Notes: generated by a model from the letters alone, not told the origin. A stretch of DNA of 64,000 bases from Floridanema evergladense (GCF_041929205.1 NZ_JBHFNT010000279.1), one strand, 5' to 3'; shown: positions 36,841-45,135, counted from the stretch's first letter. Numbers and translations are program-made.

Positions 36841-36943
36841 CTCAGATATTGCACTAAGAGGCAGAGCCTCCTTTGTTCGTTCCCAGGTTCAACCTGGGAA
36901 CGAGGATCTGGGAGGTGGAACCTCCAGGAGTGCCAGATCTGAG
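36841..36943. mobile_element. Cloverleaf-type palindromic element, copy 4
   Basis: The closing stem is CTCAGATATTGC with GCCAGATCTGAG. Hairpins lie at 36858-36870, 36878-36902 (arms CGTTCCCAGGTT and AACCTGGGAACG) and 36911-36925 (GGAGGT/ACCTCC with loop GGA instead of TCT). It lies after the secreted-protein pair. Confidence 0.8.
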
Positions 36944-37109
36944 GAGAGGTACCTATCTTTTGCTGGAGTGACGATCGCTACTGCAACAATGGCGATCGCA
37001 TGATAAGCATACCAGGAAAGCCTTTGTTGTTTAGTTAGATTACTGTCTAAATTTTTGTTAATCTAAAAAGAGAAAGTTTATTTATGTTAGTAAACAGCTA
37101 GTTAATTTA

Positions 37110-37517
37110 ATGAGTTACTACGTTATTTACGACGGCAATTGTAATCTTTGTGTCACGTTGGTACAAGTTTTGGAAAACCTAGATCGGGGTCAGATGTTTC
37201 GCTATACTCCAATGCAGGATTTAGAAACCTTAAATCAATTTGGCATTACTTCCCAAGATTGTGAAATGGGAATGATTTTGATAGATGCTAATGCGCCGGA
37301 AAGACGCTGGCAAGGAAGTGAGGCAGCGGAAGAAATAGGACGTTTGTTACCTGCGGGAAATGGTTTTGTTGAGGTTTATCGGGCGTTACCAGGAGTGAAG
37401 TGGGTGGGCGATCGCATTTACGAACAAGTGCGCGACAACCGTTATACTATTTTTGGCAAACGTGATACTACTTACCAATCTGGATATCCGATCGGTTGTC
37501 GGGGACTGAGGGACTAG
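37110..37517 (+). CDS. Thiol-disulfide oxidoreductase-like DCC family protein
   Basis: A 135-residue DCC (DUF393) protein with the signature YDGNCNLCV at residues 7-15, a thioredoxin-like CxxC. The rest of the family pattern is present: an arm with RYTPMQDLE, then GSEAAEEIGRLLPAG, and a terminal region with RDTTYQSG. The physiological redox partner is unknown. The last codons (RGLRD) and stop merge into a GGGACT tandem array, so repeat growth seems to have shaped the C-terminus. Confidence 0.85.
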   Translation: MSYYVIYDGNCNLCVTLVQVLENLDRGQMFRYTPMQDLETLNQFGITSQDCEMGMILIDANAPERRWQGSEAAEEIGRLLPAGNGFVEVYRALPGVKWVGDRIYEQVRDNRYTIFGKRDTTYQSGYPIGCRGLRD

Positions 37518-37590
37518 GGACTGGGGACTGGGGACTGGGGACTGGGGACTGGGGAGATGGGGAGATGGGGAGATGGGGGGATAGGGAGAT
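37506..37590. repeat. Short tandem repeats (GGGGACT)n and (GGGGAGAT)n
   Basis: About six GGGGACT heptamers followed by about four GGGGAGAT octamers. They begin inside the last codons of the DCC gene. Confidence 0.85.
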
Positions 37591-37634
37591 TTCACCAACT
37601 ACCCACTACCGACTACCAACCTCAATCTTAGTAA

Positions 37635-38060
37635 TTAACAACTTGAGTTAAATAATTGAAAGGTTTGTCTGCCGAATCGTTTTAATTTTTCTTCCATTTC
37701 CGGGACTGGTTGATATTCACCAACGATATTCCAATCTTGTACGGTGGAAAATCGCCAAGCTAACCCTTGATGATTAAAACCTGCAATTTCCAGGCCGATC
37801 GCTCGCCGCGAACCTTCCACCGGATCTTGGTGAAACCGAATTTGTACCAGCATACTGCGGCATTGAAACCTGCGACTCCATCCAGGGAGATGAAAACCAA
37901 TATCGATCGAATCAGGATCGACTAACTCCCTAGTATCAGCATCATTTTGCCAAGGTTTCAAGTCAGCCTTAGCATCGGGAAACTCAGACTTAAAAGCATT
38001 AACAACGGCAGCAATTTTACTCGCAACTTCAATACTAGTAGCTTGTTGAGCAGCATTCAC
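37635..38060 (-). CDS. Unrecognised 141-residue cyanobacterial-type protein
   Basis: A soluble protein. An N-terminal helix (EVASKIAAVVNAFKSEFPDA) is followed by a beta-rich part with FHLPGWSRRFQCRSMLVQIR and RAIGLEIAGFNHQG. The start is GTG 38060. I recognise no catalytic motif. It stands alone on the minus strand, 173 bp downstream of the M48 protease gene's stop... in the opposite reading sense it follows that gene, so a shared transcript would have to run through a tandem repeat array. Confidence 0.55.
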   Translation of the reverse strand: MNAAQQATSIEVASKIAAVVNAFKSEFPDAKADLKPWQNDADTRELVDPDSIDIGFHLPGWSRRFQCRSMLVQIRFHQDPVEGSRRAIGLEIAGFNHQGLAWRFSTVQDWNIVGEYQPVPEMEEKLKRFGRQTFQLFNSSC

Positions 38061-38190
38061 TGTTGTAGTTCCCTAGAGTTAAAATATTGCTTTGATTTTG
38101 GCGAATTAGTCTAACAATTTATAAATAATTCTGCAACTTGAAGAAAGGGGATAGGGACTAGGAACTGGGATTTTGAGTTAATCAACTTCT

Positions 38191-38231
38191 CCTTGTCCCC
38201 TTGTCCCCTTGTCCCCTTGTCCCCAGTTCCC
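38191..38231. repeat. Short tandem repeat (CCCCTTGT)n
   Basis: About four to five copies of CCCCTTGT run up to the stop of the M48 protease gene. Confidence 0.8.
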
Positions 38232-38233
38232 AA

Positions 38234-39085
38234 TCACCTCAACGGTTGCACAGCCGATCGATAAGCTTGAGCATCTAGACCATAACCAGTGTTAGCATTT
38301 TTAGGATCGATCGATTTTTGAATAGCGGTAATGCGATCGCGAGTTGCTGGGTGAGTACTCAAAAAACTTGGAGGAGAAGGTTGATCCAAAAGCTTTTCCA
38401 AAAAAGCGATCATCGCTGACTGCGGATAACCCGCCTTCGCCAACATTTCCAAACTTCTTCGATCTGCTTCTAACTCATCGCTGCGGCTACGAGGACGGTT
38501 AAGCGCAAATTCTACACCCAAATTAACCAACCTGTTAGTATCAACACCCGCAGCAGTGGCAATACCTCTAGTAATAGCTGCTTGACGCATTTGTTTTAAA
38601 GCATGACGTTCCGTAATATGGGCAATTTCGTGACCCAGTACGCTGGCTAACTGCGCTTCATTATCCACCGCTGACAACAAACCAGTAGTTACATAAACAT
38701 AACCACCCATCGTTGCAAAAGCATTGATACTATCATCCCTGACTACCTGAAAAGTATAGGGAATATCAGGACGATCGCTCACCGCTGCCAACCTTTGACC
38801 AACTTGATCCACATAGCGATTAATTCGCGCATTACGGTACAATCTAACCTGAGTACCGACCATCTGATCGTTAATCTGCTGTCCTAGTTGTACCTCTTGG
38901 CGATCGGAAATATTAGACAACTGGAAAATCTGAACACCTTGAAATAGCAACCGTTCCCAAGGTAACGCCTGCACAGAATTAGACATGGGTGAGAGCACCA
39001 AACCCAAAGCCACTAACAAAGATAGCAAAGGATAAAACCAACGACGACGAGAACGAGAACTCACTACAGACAAATGATTTAACAT
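38234..39085 (-). CDS. M48 family zinc metalloprotease (exported)
   Basis: A 283-residue protease with an N-terminal membrane signal (FYPLLSLLVALGLVLSPMSNS), so it should act in the periplasm or at the membrane. The zinc motif HEIAH occurs in LGHEIAHITERHALKQ, and a third ligand Glu in SDELEADRRSLEML lies further on. LSTHPATRDRI near the end is typical of BepA/LoiP-like M48 proteins that check outer-membrane protein assembly. Unlike BepA it has no TPR domain. The stop is adjacent to a CCCCTTGT array. Confidence 0.88.
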   Translation of the reverse strand: MLNHLSVVSSRSRRRWFYPLLSLLVALGLVLSPMSNSVQALPWERLLFQGVQIFQLSNISDRQEVQLGQQINDQMVGTQVRLYRNARINRYVDQVGQRLAAVSDRPDIPYTFQVVRDDSINAFATMGGYVYVTTGLLSAVDNEAQLASVLGHEIAHITERHALKQMRQAAITRGIATAAGVDTNRLVNLGVEFALNRPRSRSDELEADRRSLEMLAKAGYPQSAMIAFLEKLLDQPSPPSFLSTHPATRDRITAIQKSIDPKNANTGYGLDAQAYRSAVQPLR

Positions 39086-39410
39086 AACTATATCGCCCTG
39101 AGAACAGCCACTAAATCAACAAACTTGACAAAAAACACTCTTTGAATTGAAAGATGATTGCAATGGAGAAATTGCAATATACTATTAAGTTTAAAACTCA
39201 CTGAAAATTACATCTATCAGCGAATTAACTAGAAAATTGCCACCCCACGTTTAAGAGAGACGCATTTTCCTAAGATTAGGTTGCCTAATTTTTAGTCTTC
39301 CCCAAAACTGAGGTTAAAAAATCTGTCGATCTCAAAGCGTGCGCGTAGCGCGATCGTGTTATAACTCCCTTTTAGTTAGTTAGCTGTTTCAAATATCTGG
39401 ATAACTTCTC
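39086..39410. other. Divergent gap with short palindromic repeat
   Basis: The 325 bp between the divergent protease and DUF4330 genes hold no gene. At 39335-39356 is an AAAGCGTGCGCGTAGCGCGA phrase of the GCGTAGCG repeat type, similar to one at 49622-49660. Promoters for both flanking genes are expected, but I could not define them. Confidence 0.4.
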
Positions 39411-39938
39411 ATGAAAATTTTAGACTCACAAGGTCGTATATTCGGTAAATTCAGCATCCTCGACATAGGTGCAGCATTAGTCATCCTATTAGTAATAGTC
39501 GGAATCTTTTTCTTCCCCGGCACATCCGGTTCCCTAGCACAAATAGGAGTCCCAACCAAACCCGTTGAAATAGATGTAGTAGTAAGAGGATTAAGTATCC
39601 GCCAACCACAAGATTTAATCAAGGATTTCCAAAGTAAAAAGAAAACCAACATCATCATCCGTAACCAACCCTACGGACAAGTAGACGTAAAATCAGTGAA
39701 AGAACTCCCCAGAAATGTAGTAGTTCCCCAACCTGACGGCACCGTTAAAGCACTCCCAGACCCCAGAAAAGATACCTTTAGCAGCGACATGATCATTACC
39801 CTAGCAGGGAAAGCCCAAATCACCAACAACGGCCCCGTTTTAGGTAACAGCAAACTAAAAGTCGGCATCCCACTAGAACTAGAAGGCTTCGACTACAACT
39901 TTAACTCCACAGTCATCGACGTGCGAATTAAGAATTAA
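39411..39938 (+). CDS. DUF4330 single-pass membrane protein
   Basis: A 175-residue protein beginning with a short polar segment (ILDSQGRIFGKFSILDIGA) and one membrane helix (LVILLVIVGIFFF, about 25-38). The remainder probably faces the periplasm (VEIDVVVRGLSIRQPQDL; GIPLELEGFDYNFN). The arrangement matches DUF4330, a cyanobacterial family of unknown role. The gene stands alone between a divergent protease and a convergent chorismate lyase. Confidence 0.8.
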   Translation: MKILDSQGRIFGKFSILDIGAALVILLVIVGIFFFPGTSGSLAQIGVPTKPVEIDVVVRGLSIRQPQDLIKDFQSKKKTNIIIRNQPYGQVDVKSVKELPRNVVVPQPDGTVKALPDPRKDTFSSDMIITLAGKAQITNNGPVLGNSKLKVGIPLELEGFDYNFNSTVIDVRIKN

Positions 39939-39958
39939 AAGCAGAAGGCAGTCTATTT

Positions 39959-39989
39959 GTAGGGTGCGTTAACGCCAGTGTAACGCACC
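39959..39989. repeat. Dispersed palindrome GGTGCGTTA...TAACGCACC, second copy
   Basis: GTAGGGTGCGTTAACGCC followed by AGTGTAACGCACC is the reverse orientation of the repeat at 14617-14647. Confidence 0.75.
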
Positions 39990-40133
39990 ATTCCACTAGC
40001 AACGCAGAGGATCGGGGGAGCACAAAGGAAAACTCAAAACTCTCTCCAGGGCGGGTGAAAGTTGTTAATTCTTCTGCTGTGACTACAGATTCTTCTACTA
40101 AACCCGCCCCTACAACTCAAAACTCCAAACTTA

Positions 40134-40170
40134 CCCAATCCCCAATCCCTAGTCCCCAGTCCCCAGTCCC
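40134..40170. repeat. Short tandem repeat (CCCCAGT)n overlapping a gene end
   Basis: CCCCAGT/CCCTAGT heptamers overlap the final codons of the chorismate lyase gene and supply its last residues. Confidence 0.8.
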
Positions 40171-40778
40171 TCTACTTCCATTGGCCCCAAATACTTAGTT
40201 AAATAAGGCGAAAAAACCTCATAAATCAGCGTCAGAGGTTGCCCATGATGCCAAAACAGGTAATGACGACCCCAAAAAGGCCCCGAAAACCCAAAAGCTG
40301 ACTCTAACGCCGCCGAATGTCCGTAGTAAATACCCTGAACATCTCGATATAACTCAGTTCGCAACCGTTCCAAACTCGCCCAAATAGGCAAAGAACGATT
40401 TTGCAAATACTCATCCACATGACTAGCTTCCCACCAGGAACAAGCATAAGCTAACCTTTGTCCAGAAGCAGTTCTCAGCCAAACCTGTCGCCGAACTCTT
40501 GGCCCCGGTACCACCTGCATTTGTTCAGGTGCGTTATCTGGGTGCATCCCAATAGCAGACATATCAATCAAGTCTACTTCTGTCTTTTCACCTGTAAGTA
40601 ATCTTAGGTGTCTTGTCGGTGAACCATCTCCCAACAAAAACATTTGCCAGGTTGGTGCTAACTGGGAGTGAGGCAACCCATTTTCAATACAAGTTTCTCC
40701 TCCCTGCCAAAGCGGGGAAAGTGCGTGCCAAGAGGATGGCGATGTCAGATGTTCTGAGCTTTTGAAAGTAGCAGTCAA
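40149..40778 (-). CDS. Chorismate lyase for plastoquinone synthesis
   Basis: A 209-residue protein of the chorismate pyruvate-lyase-like (DUF98) family. It makes 4-hydroxybenzoate, the head-group precursor of plastoquinone in cyanobacteria. Visible family blocks are WQMFLLGDGSPTRHLRLLTG near residue 45, RRQVWLRTASGQRLAYACSW near 95 and FGFSGPFWGRHYLFWHHGQP near 165. The only upstream start in frame appears to be TTG 40778, since a stop precedes it closely. The C-terminal VEGLGTGD is encoded by a CCCCAGT array and is probably not functional. Confidence 0.83.
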   Translation of the reverse strand: MTATFKSSEHLTSPSSWHALSPLWQGGETCIENGLPHSQLAPTWQMFLLGDGSPTRHLRLLTGEKTEVDLIDMSAIGMHPDNAPEQMQVVPGPRVRRQVWLRTASGQRLAYACSWWEASHVDEYLQNRSLPIWASLERLRTELYRDVQGIYYGHSAALESAFGFSGPFWGRHYLFWHHGQPLTLIYEVFSPYLTKYLGPMEVEGLGTGD

Positions 40779-40828
40779 GGTTCTTTACATAACTTAACTG
40801 TTTATTATCATACCTCTCCTCAGCCGCC

Positions 40829-40943
40829 CCTGCGACTTTAGTCGCAGGCTATACAAACAAAACCTGCCTCCGCAGGTTCTAAAATACCTTTTTGGAAGTC
40901 CGCGTAGGCGGACTTTGTTTGTGTAGTCGCGGTTTTAACCGCC
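40829..40943. repeat. Composite palindromic repeat with four hairpins
   Basis: Consecutive palindromes are TGCGACTTTAGTCGCA (40831-40846), AACCTGCCTCCGCAGGTT (40861-40878), AAGTCCGCGTAGGCGGACTT (40896-40915) and GCGGTTTTAACCGC (40929-40942). Palindromes of this type are common between genes in Nostoc-like genomes. The last one supplies the stop of the truncated Rpn-type gene. Confidence 0.75.
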
Positions 40944-41606
40944 AGACTCTCCTCCAACATTCTCTAACCAAGCAGTTAAATCAGCTGGGGCAGAAAAATC
41001 TAACAATGCTTCTGCCAATTCCTCTAACTGCGGTAAGGTTAGAGTTTGAATTCGTTCTTGTTGCTGTGGTTCAACAACACCAATGCGACGGGGTAACAAA
41101 CGCAGAATTAAAGAGAGGGCTTCTTGTTTTTGCCCTTCTTCCCGCCCTTCTTCCCGTCCTTCGCGGAGAATAGCTTGGTAGGTAACAGATTCTCTCATAA
41201 ACTCCCTTCTAAATAAGCGACGAATCAGGTTTTCATCGAATCGTAAACCAGCGAGAACGTCTGCACAGGAGAGAATGTTTTGCCGTTCATCGACTGATTC
41301 AATCCTAGCGACTTGGGTGGCTACTTGTTGGAGTAATGTTTGGGGTGAGTCGCTGCGGGTTAGGGTGGCAAAGGGTAACAGCGCAGGGTTGGTTAAAAAT
41401 GGCGCTGGTTCTTGTTCCCAAAGTCGCACGACTCGGTAACTATGTCTGGTGTTTTTGTCTGTATATTCAGATACGAAAACTAGGTCGGAAGTAGTTTCTT
41501 TGAGGTAGATTACTACTTGATCGATCGCACAATCATAAACCCGCTTCAACCTCACATAATAATCGTATTGTCGTATGTCAAATGAGATTATTAATTGAAC
41601 GACTGC
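40935..41606 (-). pseudogene. Rpn-type nuclease/transposase-like gene, N-terminus missing
   Basis: The open frame runs from GTG 41555 (206 residues) but similarity continues upstream to 41606 (ISFDIRQYDYYVRLKRVYDC) before an in-frame TAA at 41607. The readable part matches the C-terminal two thirds of Rpn/PD-(D/E)XK proteins: VVIYLKETTSDLVF, VRLWEQEPAPFL, ILAGLRFDENLIRRLF, REGREEGREEGQ and LEELAEALLDFS. The first roughly 90 residues with most of the nuclease site are absent, and I see no trace of them up to 41732. It is probably a dead remnant. The stop lies in a palindromic repeat. Confidence 0.75.
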
Positions 41607-41732
41607 TTAAGTTAGTTTAATTTGTTTTAAGAATCAGCAGAGTACAAAAAGATTTTATGAATGGTGTTTATTTCTCTCTTTGTTTGGGAACTCTAATAAC
41701 GGACAGAATTCTACCCTTTCACAGTTTGAGTT

Positions 41733-42821
41733 ATGACACAACCAAATCTTCTGGAACTTGCTAAACAGGGGCATCCTAGAGCGATCGAATCTCTAATCAA
41801 CCGCCAAATGCAACCCAAGGGAATCACCGCCAAAGTTGCCCTAAAAAACAACTGCTTACACATCATGTTAGAAGCCGCCCAGCCACCAGATCAAAAAGCA
41901 TTAGTTCCAGTTATACGTAAAGGCATAACTAACTTAGGTGTCGCTTCTATTGAAATCCTCAAAATTTACGGAAAACAGGCGGGGGAGCAGGTTCCCGCTT
42001 GGAGTCAAGAGTTTGAATTAGTTGGACAAAAACTAGAAACACAACAAAAAGAACTGGGTCTTGATGAAAGGGCAAAACAAGGTGATATTGAAGCAATTAC
42101 AAAACTGTTAAATATTGCTCTAAAAAGTGAAAATATTACAGCCAAAGGGAGCATCAAAAGTAACTGTCTACAGTTGATGTTGGAGTCAAAACAAGCCCCT
42201 AATAAGCAAGCCTCAATAAGCATTGTACGCAGAGAATTAATAAATTTGAAAGTGCTAACAATTAAAAAAGTGAATATTTATGGGAGACAAACAGGAGAAG
42301 AATTTCCTGCTTGGAATCAACAATTAGGACTAGTCGTTCAACCTAATCCAGCTATTTCATTAGCTAAAAAAGTATCAAATGAATTTGAAAATAAACTAAC
42401 TGAGTCTATAGAAGAGGATGAGCCAAATATTGCCAAAACTTCATTAGTATTTGCACAAAAAGTTAAATTTTTGCATGAAAAAACACAAATTCGTGTTTTA
42501 GATTGTATAGATGCTCTCCGAGAAGCTAACGGTGATAGCAAGTTGGCGCTTTATTATATACAGCAAAATAATTATCAAGAAAATAGCGAGTCTTCTTATC
42601 AATTAACTCCACATTCCGTACTGGTTGAATCAGAATTGAGATGTCCAAAGTGTAACTCTTCACAGCTGACTAATAACAAGAAAGGTTTCGGTTTAGGTCA
42701 AGCTGCTGCTGGGGCAATTTTACTAGGCCCAATTGGTCTTCTCGGTGGTTTCATGGGAAGTAACAAAGTTGTAGTTACCTGTCTCAAATGTGGTCATTCA
42801 TGGCAACCTGGACAAGGCTAA
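41733..42821 (+). CDS. Repeat protein with EF-Ts-like UBA segment and zinc ribbon
   Basis: A 362-residue protein of unusual layout. Two related modules of about 90 residues (1-95 and 107-200) share AKQG, AI..LLN, ITAK...KNNCL.IMLE and IYG.Q.GE..PAW. After a linker, residues 245-285 (KVKFLHEKTQIRVLDCIDAL, then REANGDSKLALYYIQQN) closely resemble the N-terminal UBA domain of elongation factor Ts. The C-terminal 60 residues are a zinc ribbon, CPKC and CLKC, split by a Gly-rich hydrophobic hairpin. No function is known. The 42885 gene follows after 63 bp. Confidence 0.7.
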   Translation: MTQPNLLELAKQGHPRAIESLINRQMQPKGITAKVALKNNCLHIMLEAAQPPDQKALVPVIRKGITNLGVASIEILKIYGKQAGEQVPAWSQEFELVGQKLETQQKELGLDERAKQGDIEAITKLLNIALKSENITAKGSIKSNCLQLMLESKQAPNKQASISIVRRELINLKVLTIKKVNIYGRQTGEEFPAWNQQLGLVVQPNPAISLAKKVSNEFENKLTESIEEDEPNIAKTSLVFAQKVKFLHEKTQIRVLDCIDALREANGDSKLALYYIQQNNYQENSESSYQLTPHSVLVESELRCPKCNSSQLTNNKKGFGLGQAAAGAILLGPIGLLGGFMGSNKVVVTCLKCGHSWQPGQG

Positions 42822-42884
42822 TTAGTGTATTCATTGGTTAAACAAGTAAATCGTTTTTGTAATTAATAAAGAGAGGCTTTAACT

Positions 42885-43685
42885 ATGGGATGTTTAGCAT
42901 TGATAGGTCTGCTAATAATCTTAGGACTTATTATACAGTTTTGGTATATAGGAATACCGATGCTTATCATTTTTATTGCTGTTGCCATACACCACGAAAC
43001 TGTAGTAATACCTGAAAAGATTAAACAACTTAAAAAAAGTAACTTAGTTTTGATTAAAGAAGGTGATAATAGCTACGCCGTACCATTGAAAATAGAAGAA
43101 ATTCAAGAGGAAGTTCAAGGTAATACATCACTTAATGGAACCCCAGTTAAAATAGGTAAAAAGAAAGTTTTAGTTGCCATACCCATATTAAAAGAAAATG
43201 GAGATGTTGATATAGTAAATTCCTGGCATGATTTAGAAAAAGTGGAAATACCCTCTGCTTATTGGATAAGCACAGATAAAAAAACAAGCTGTATTAATGG
43301 AATAGCGCCTATGGTTAAAGAGAGCATATCCGTAGATAGAGAGATGCTAAATTTAGAAACGAAATATCTGGAAATAACAGAAGTTGCCACTCTCATTTCA
43401 TCTTCGGATATTTACTCTTCTAAATTAGATATATATGAAAGAGCATTGGCACAAATAGAAGCTCTCCTAGTTAAAGCTAGAGAACTGAATGAGTTTTATT
43501 TACGTATGATTAAAGAAGGGTTGATCGGTAACAAGGTTGCTGAATATAACCTCGATGGCATTTCAGATAACTTGCACATATCTTTTGATTCAAAGTATCG
43601 TCAAGTTAAAGAAGAATACCAAACAATCAAGCATACAGCATACACTTATTTTGAATTGATCTCCAAAGATAAAAGAAAAGTTTAA
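42885..43685 (+). CDS. Unrecognised membrane-anchored protein
   Basis: A 266-residue protein beginning with two close hydrophobic helices (LALIGLLIILGLIIQFWYIG; MLIIFIAVAIHHE), then a soluble domain of about 215 residues. That domain is mixed alpha/beta first and helical at the end (YERALAQIEALLVKARELNE). GAGAGG at 42871-42876 is the ribosome site. It follows the UBA-segment gene on the same strand and may be co-expressed. I do not recognise the family. Confidence 0.6.
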   Translation: MGCLALIGLLIILGLIIQFWYIGIPMLIIFIAVAIHHETVVIPEKIKQLKKSNLVLIKEGDNSYAVPLKIEEIQEEVQGNTSLNGTPVKIGKKKVLVAIPILKENGDVDIVNSWHDLEKVEIPSAYWISTDKKTSCINGIAPMVKESISVDREMLNLETKYLEITEVATLISSSDIYSSKLDIYERALAQIEALLVKARELNEFYLRMIKEGLIGNKVAEYNLDGISDNLHISFDSKYRQVKEEYQTIKHTAYTYFELISKDKRKV

Positions 43686-43724
43686 TCAATATTTAGCGAT
43701 CGCACTTTCCCCAAAACCTACAAA

Positions 43725-43805
43725 AAAGAGCGATCGCACCACCACCCAACCAAAAAACAACTACAATAGTTACAATCTCAAATTATCCAAAAGGCAAAAA
43801 TAATT
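43725..43805 (+). promoter_or_regulatory. Leader of vapBC, duplicated upstream of the 44679 gene
   Basis: From the HIP1-bearing AGAGCGATCGCACCACCACC to the vapB ATG, about 80 bp match 44603-44678 with only a few differences, including AATAGTTACA and ATCTCAAAT. The shared block probably carries the promoter and translation start of both units. Confidence 0.65.
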
Positions 43806-44039
43806 ATGCTTAATGGACTCAAGCAAAAGGCAATAGTAAAACCTGGTGGTTTAATAGAAATCCATTCGCCAGAACTTCCCACAGGCGCTGCTGTAGAAGT
43901 GATTATACTAATAGAATCAACTCAGAACGAACCTCAGAAACCTCTAACAAGTTTCATTGGTGCTGCAAAAGGTGGGTTTAACACACCTGAAGAAGTAGAT
44001 CAATTTATTCGTCAAGAACGAGAAGCATGGGAATCTTAG
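43806..44039 (+). CDS. VapB-like antitoxin
   Basis: A 77-residue protein whose N-terminal half looks like a small DNA-binding beta fold (KQKAIVKPGGLIEIHSPELP). A linker and a C-terminal helix with acidic residues (TPEEVDQFIRQEREAWES) follow, as in antitoxins that wrap a PIN toxin. Its end overlaps the PIN gene by 13 bp, the normal order for antitoxin before toxin. The antitoxin family cannot be fixed; AbrB or a cyanobacterial VapB type is most likely. Auto-repression through the leader is expected for such modules. Confidence 0.75.
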   Translation: MLNGLKQKAIVKPGGLIEIHSPELPTGAAVEVIILIESTQNEPQKPLTSFIGAAKGGFNTPEEVDQFIRQEREAWES

Positions 44040-44473
44040 ATATTATTCAAGGCAACAGAATATACCTTGATGCCAATATTTGGATTTATGCTTTAGAAGG
44101 ACATCCAGAATTTAGCCAAGATTTAAATCAATTATTTCACAGCATAGATCAGGGTAATTTAACGGCTGTAACCAGTGAAATTTCATTAGCTGAGGCATTA
44201 GTAAAAACATTCCAAAACCAAGATTTAGTTCAACAAAATGCCTATAAACAGTTTATAAGATCATCTCAAAATGTATCAGTTATTCCTGTGAGCCGAGAAG
44301 TTTTAATAGAAGCGGCTAAACTCCGGGCTAACTCTAATATTAAATTACCTGATGCTATCCATGCAGCAATAGCATTATTAACTCAATGTTCAACTTTTTT
44401 GACTAACGATCGACGTTTGCAACAAATTCCTATACTCTCAGTAGTTTTGCTTTCTCAAATCAGTTCACCTTAA
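44027..44473 (+). CDS. vapC: VapC-like PIN-domain toxin
   Basis: A 148-residue PIN ribonuclease. The catalytic acidic residues are visible: D in YLDANIWIYALEG at residue 14 region, E in SEISLAEALV near 60, D in KLPDAIHAA near 110 and D in FLTNDRRLQ near 128. VapC toxins cut tRNA or rRNA; the target here is unknown. Translation is coupled to the upstream antitoxin by a 13 bp overlap. No frameshift or lost catalytic residue is seen, so it should be active. Confidence 0.85.
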   Translation: MGILDIIQGNRIYLDANIWIYALEGHPEFSQDLNQLFHSIDQGNLTAVTSEISLAEALVKTFQNQDLVQQNAYKQFIRSSQNVSVIPVSREVLIEAAKLRANSNIKLPDAIHAAIALLTQCSTFLTNDRRLQQIPILSVVLLSQISSP

Positions 44474-44599
44474 ATTAGAAAATGTGATAGGTGCTTGGCG
44501 ATATACACTAACACACACATTTTGCGATCGCACTTTACACTAGTATTAATAGAAAACCCCCTGAACTGAAAATGGAAACAATTCGTCAAACTGTGGAAG

Positions 44600-44678
44600 T
44601 AAAGAGCGATCGCACCACCACCCAATCCAAAAACAACTAAAATAGTTACATCTCAAATCATCCCAAAGGTAAAAATTA
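44600..44678 (+). promoter_or_regulatory. Second copy of the vapBC-type leader
   Basis: AGAGCGATCGCACCACCACC through AAAAATTA before the ATG at 44679 repeats the vapBC leader with one single-base gap and a few substitutions. It suggests common regulation or a past duplication of a whole toxin-antitoxin unit. Confidence 0.65.
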
Positions 44679-44870
44679 ATGAACACACAGCCAAAAGCTT
44701 CATCATTAATAAAACCCATAACTCCAGAACAAATCGATAAAGTAATTCAACTTTTTGATGAATGGATGGCTGATGAATCAGGATATGATGAAGAGACTTT
44801 GCCGGAATTACAAGTAGCGATCGATCCAGAAAGAGATTTAATTTCAGCCCGGAGACTGTTTGATGAGTAA
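44679..44870 (+). CDS. Small acidic protein, possible orphan antitoxin
   Basis: Sixty-three residues. The core PITPEQIDKVIQLFDEWMAD is followed by an acidic stretch and RRLFDE. It shares its 80 bp leader with vapBC and has a paralogue 17 bp downstream with a matching core (PPTPEQLENIIEMLDSWC). There is no toxin gene next to it. Small proteins with such TPEQ...L cores stand before PIN-type genes in other cyanobacteria as far as I recall, so an antitoxin role is plausible but unproven. Confidence 0.55.
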   Translation: MNTQPKASSLIKPITPEQIDKVIQLFDEWMADESGYDEETLPELQVAIDPERDLISARRLFDE

Positions 44871-44887
44871 AAACGAGGTGAAAATTA

Positions 44888-45088
44888 ATGAATCCACAAC
44901 TTATTAAACAAAACAATCTAGAAGATAATCAAACAGAAACTCATCCTAGCCTAAAACCTCCAACTCCAGAACAATTAGAAAATATTATCGAAATGTTAGA
45001 TTCTTGGTGTAATGTTTCCGAACAAGAAGCACAAGAGCAGAAAGAAACATTGCAATATTTAATGAAAGCACTGGAAATAACAGAATAA
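44888..45088 (+). CDS. Small acidic protein, paralogue of the preceding gene
   Basis: Sixty-six residues with the core PPTPEQLENIIEMLDSWCNV, clearly related to the preceding gene, and a Glu/Gln-rich C-terminal helix. GAGGTGAAAATTA before the ATG resembles the end of the duplicated leader. The pair is likely one transcript closed by the strong hairpin at 45105-45128. No catalytic residues are seen. Confidence 0.55.
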   Translation: MNPQLIKQNNLEDNQTETHPSLKPPTPEQLENIIEMLDSWCNVSEQEAQEQKETLQYLMKALEITE

Positions 45089-45104
45089 ATCAAAAAACTA
45101 TCAC

Positions 45105-45128
45105 CCCCTCCCCGTTTACGGGGAGGGG
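45105..45128. terminator. C/G-rich hairpin between the small genes and tRNA-Leu
   Basis: CCCCTCCCCG and CGGGGAGGGG form a 10 bp stem with loop TTTA. No T run follows, so it may be a terminator or a repeat; a similar CCCTCCC/GGGAGGG hairpin lies inside the 60.5 kb element. Confidence 0.55.
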
Positions 45129-45135
45129 TTAAATA

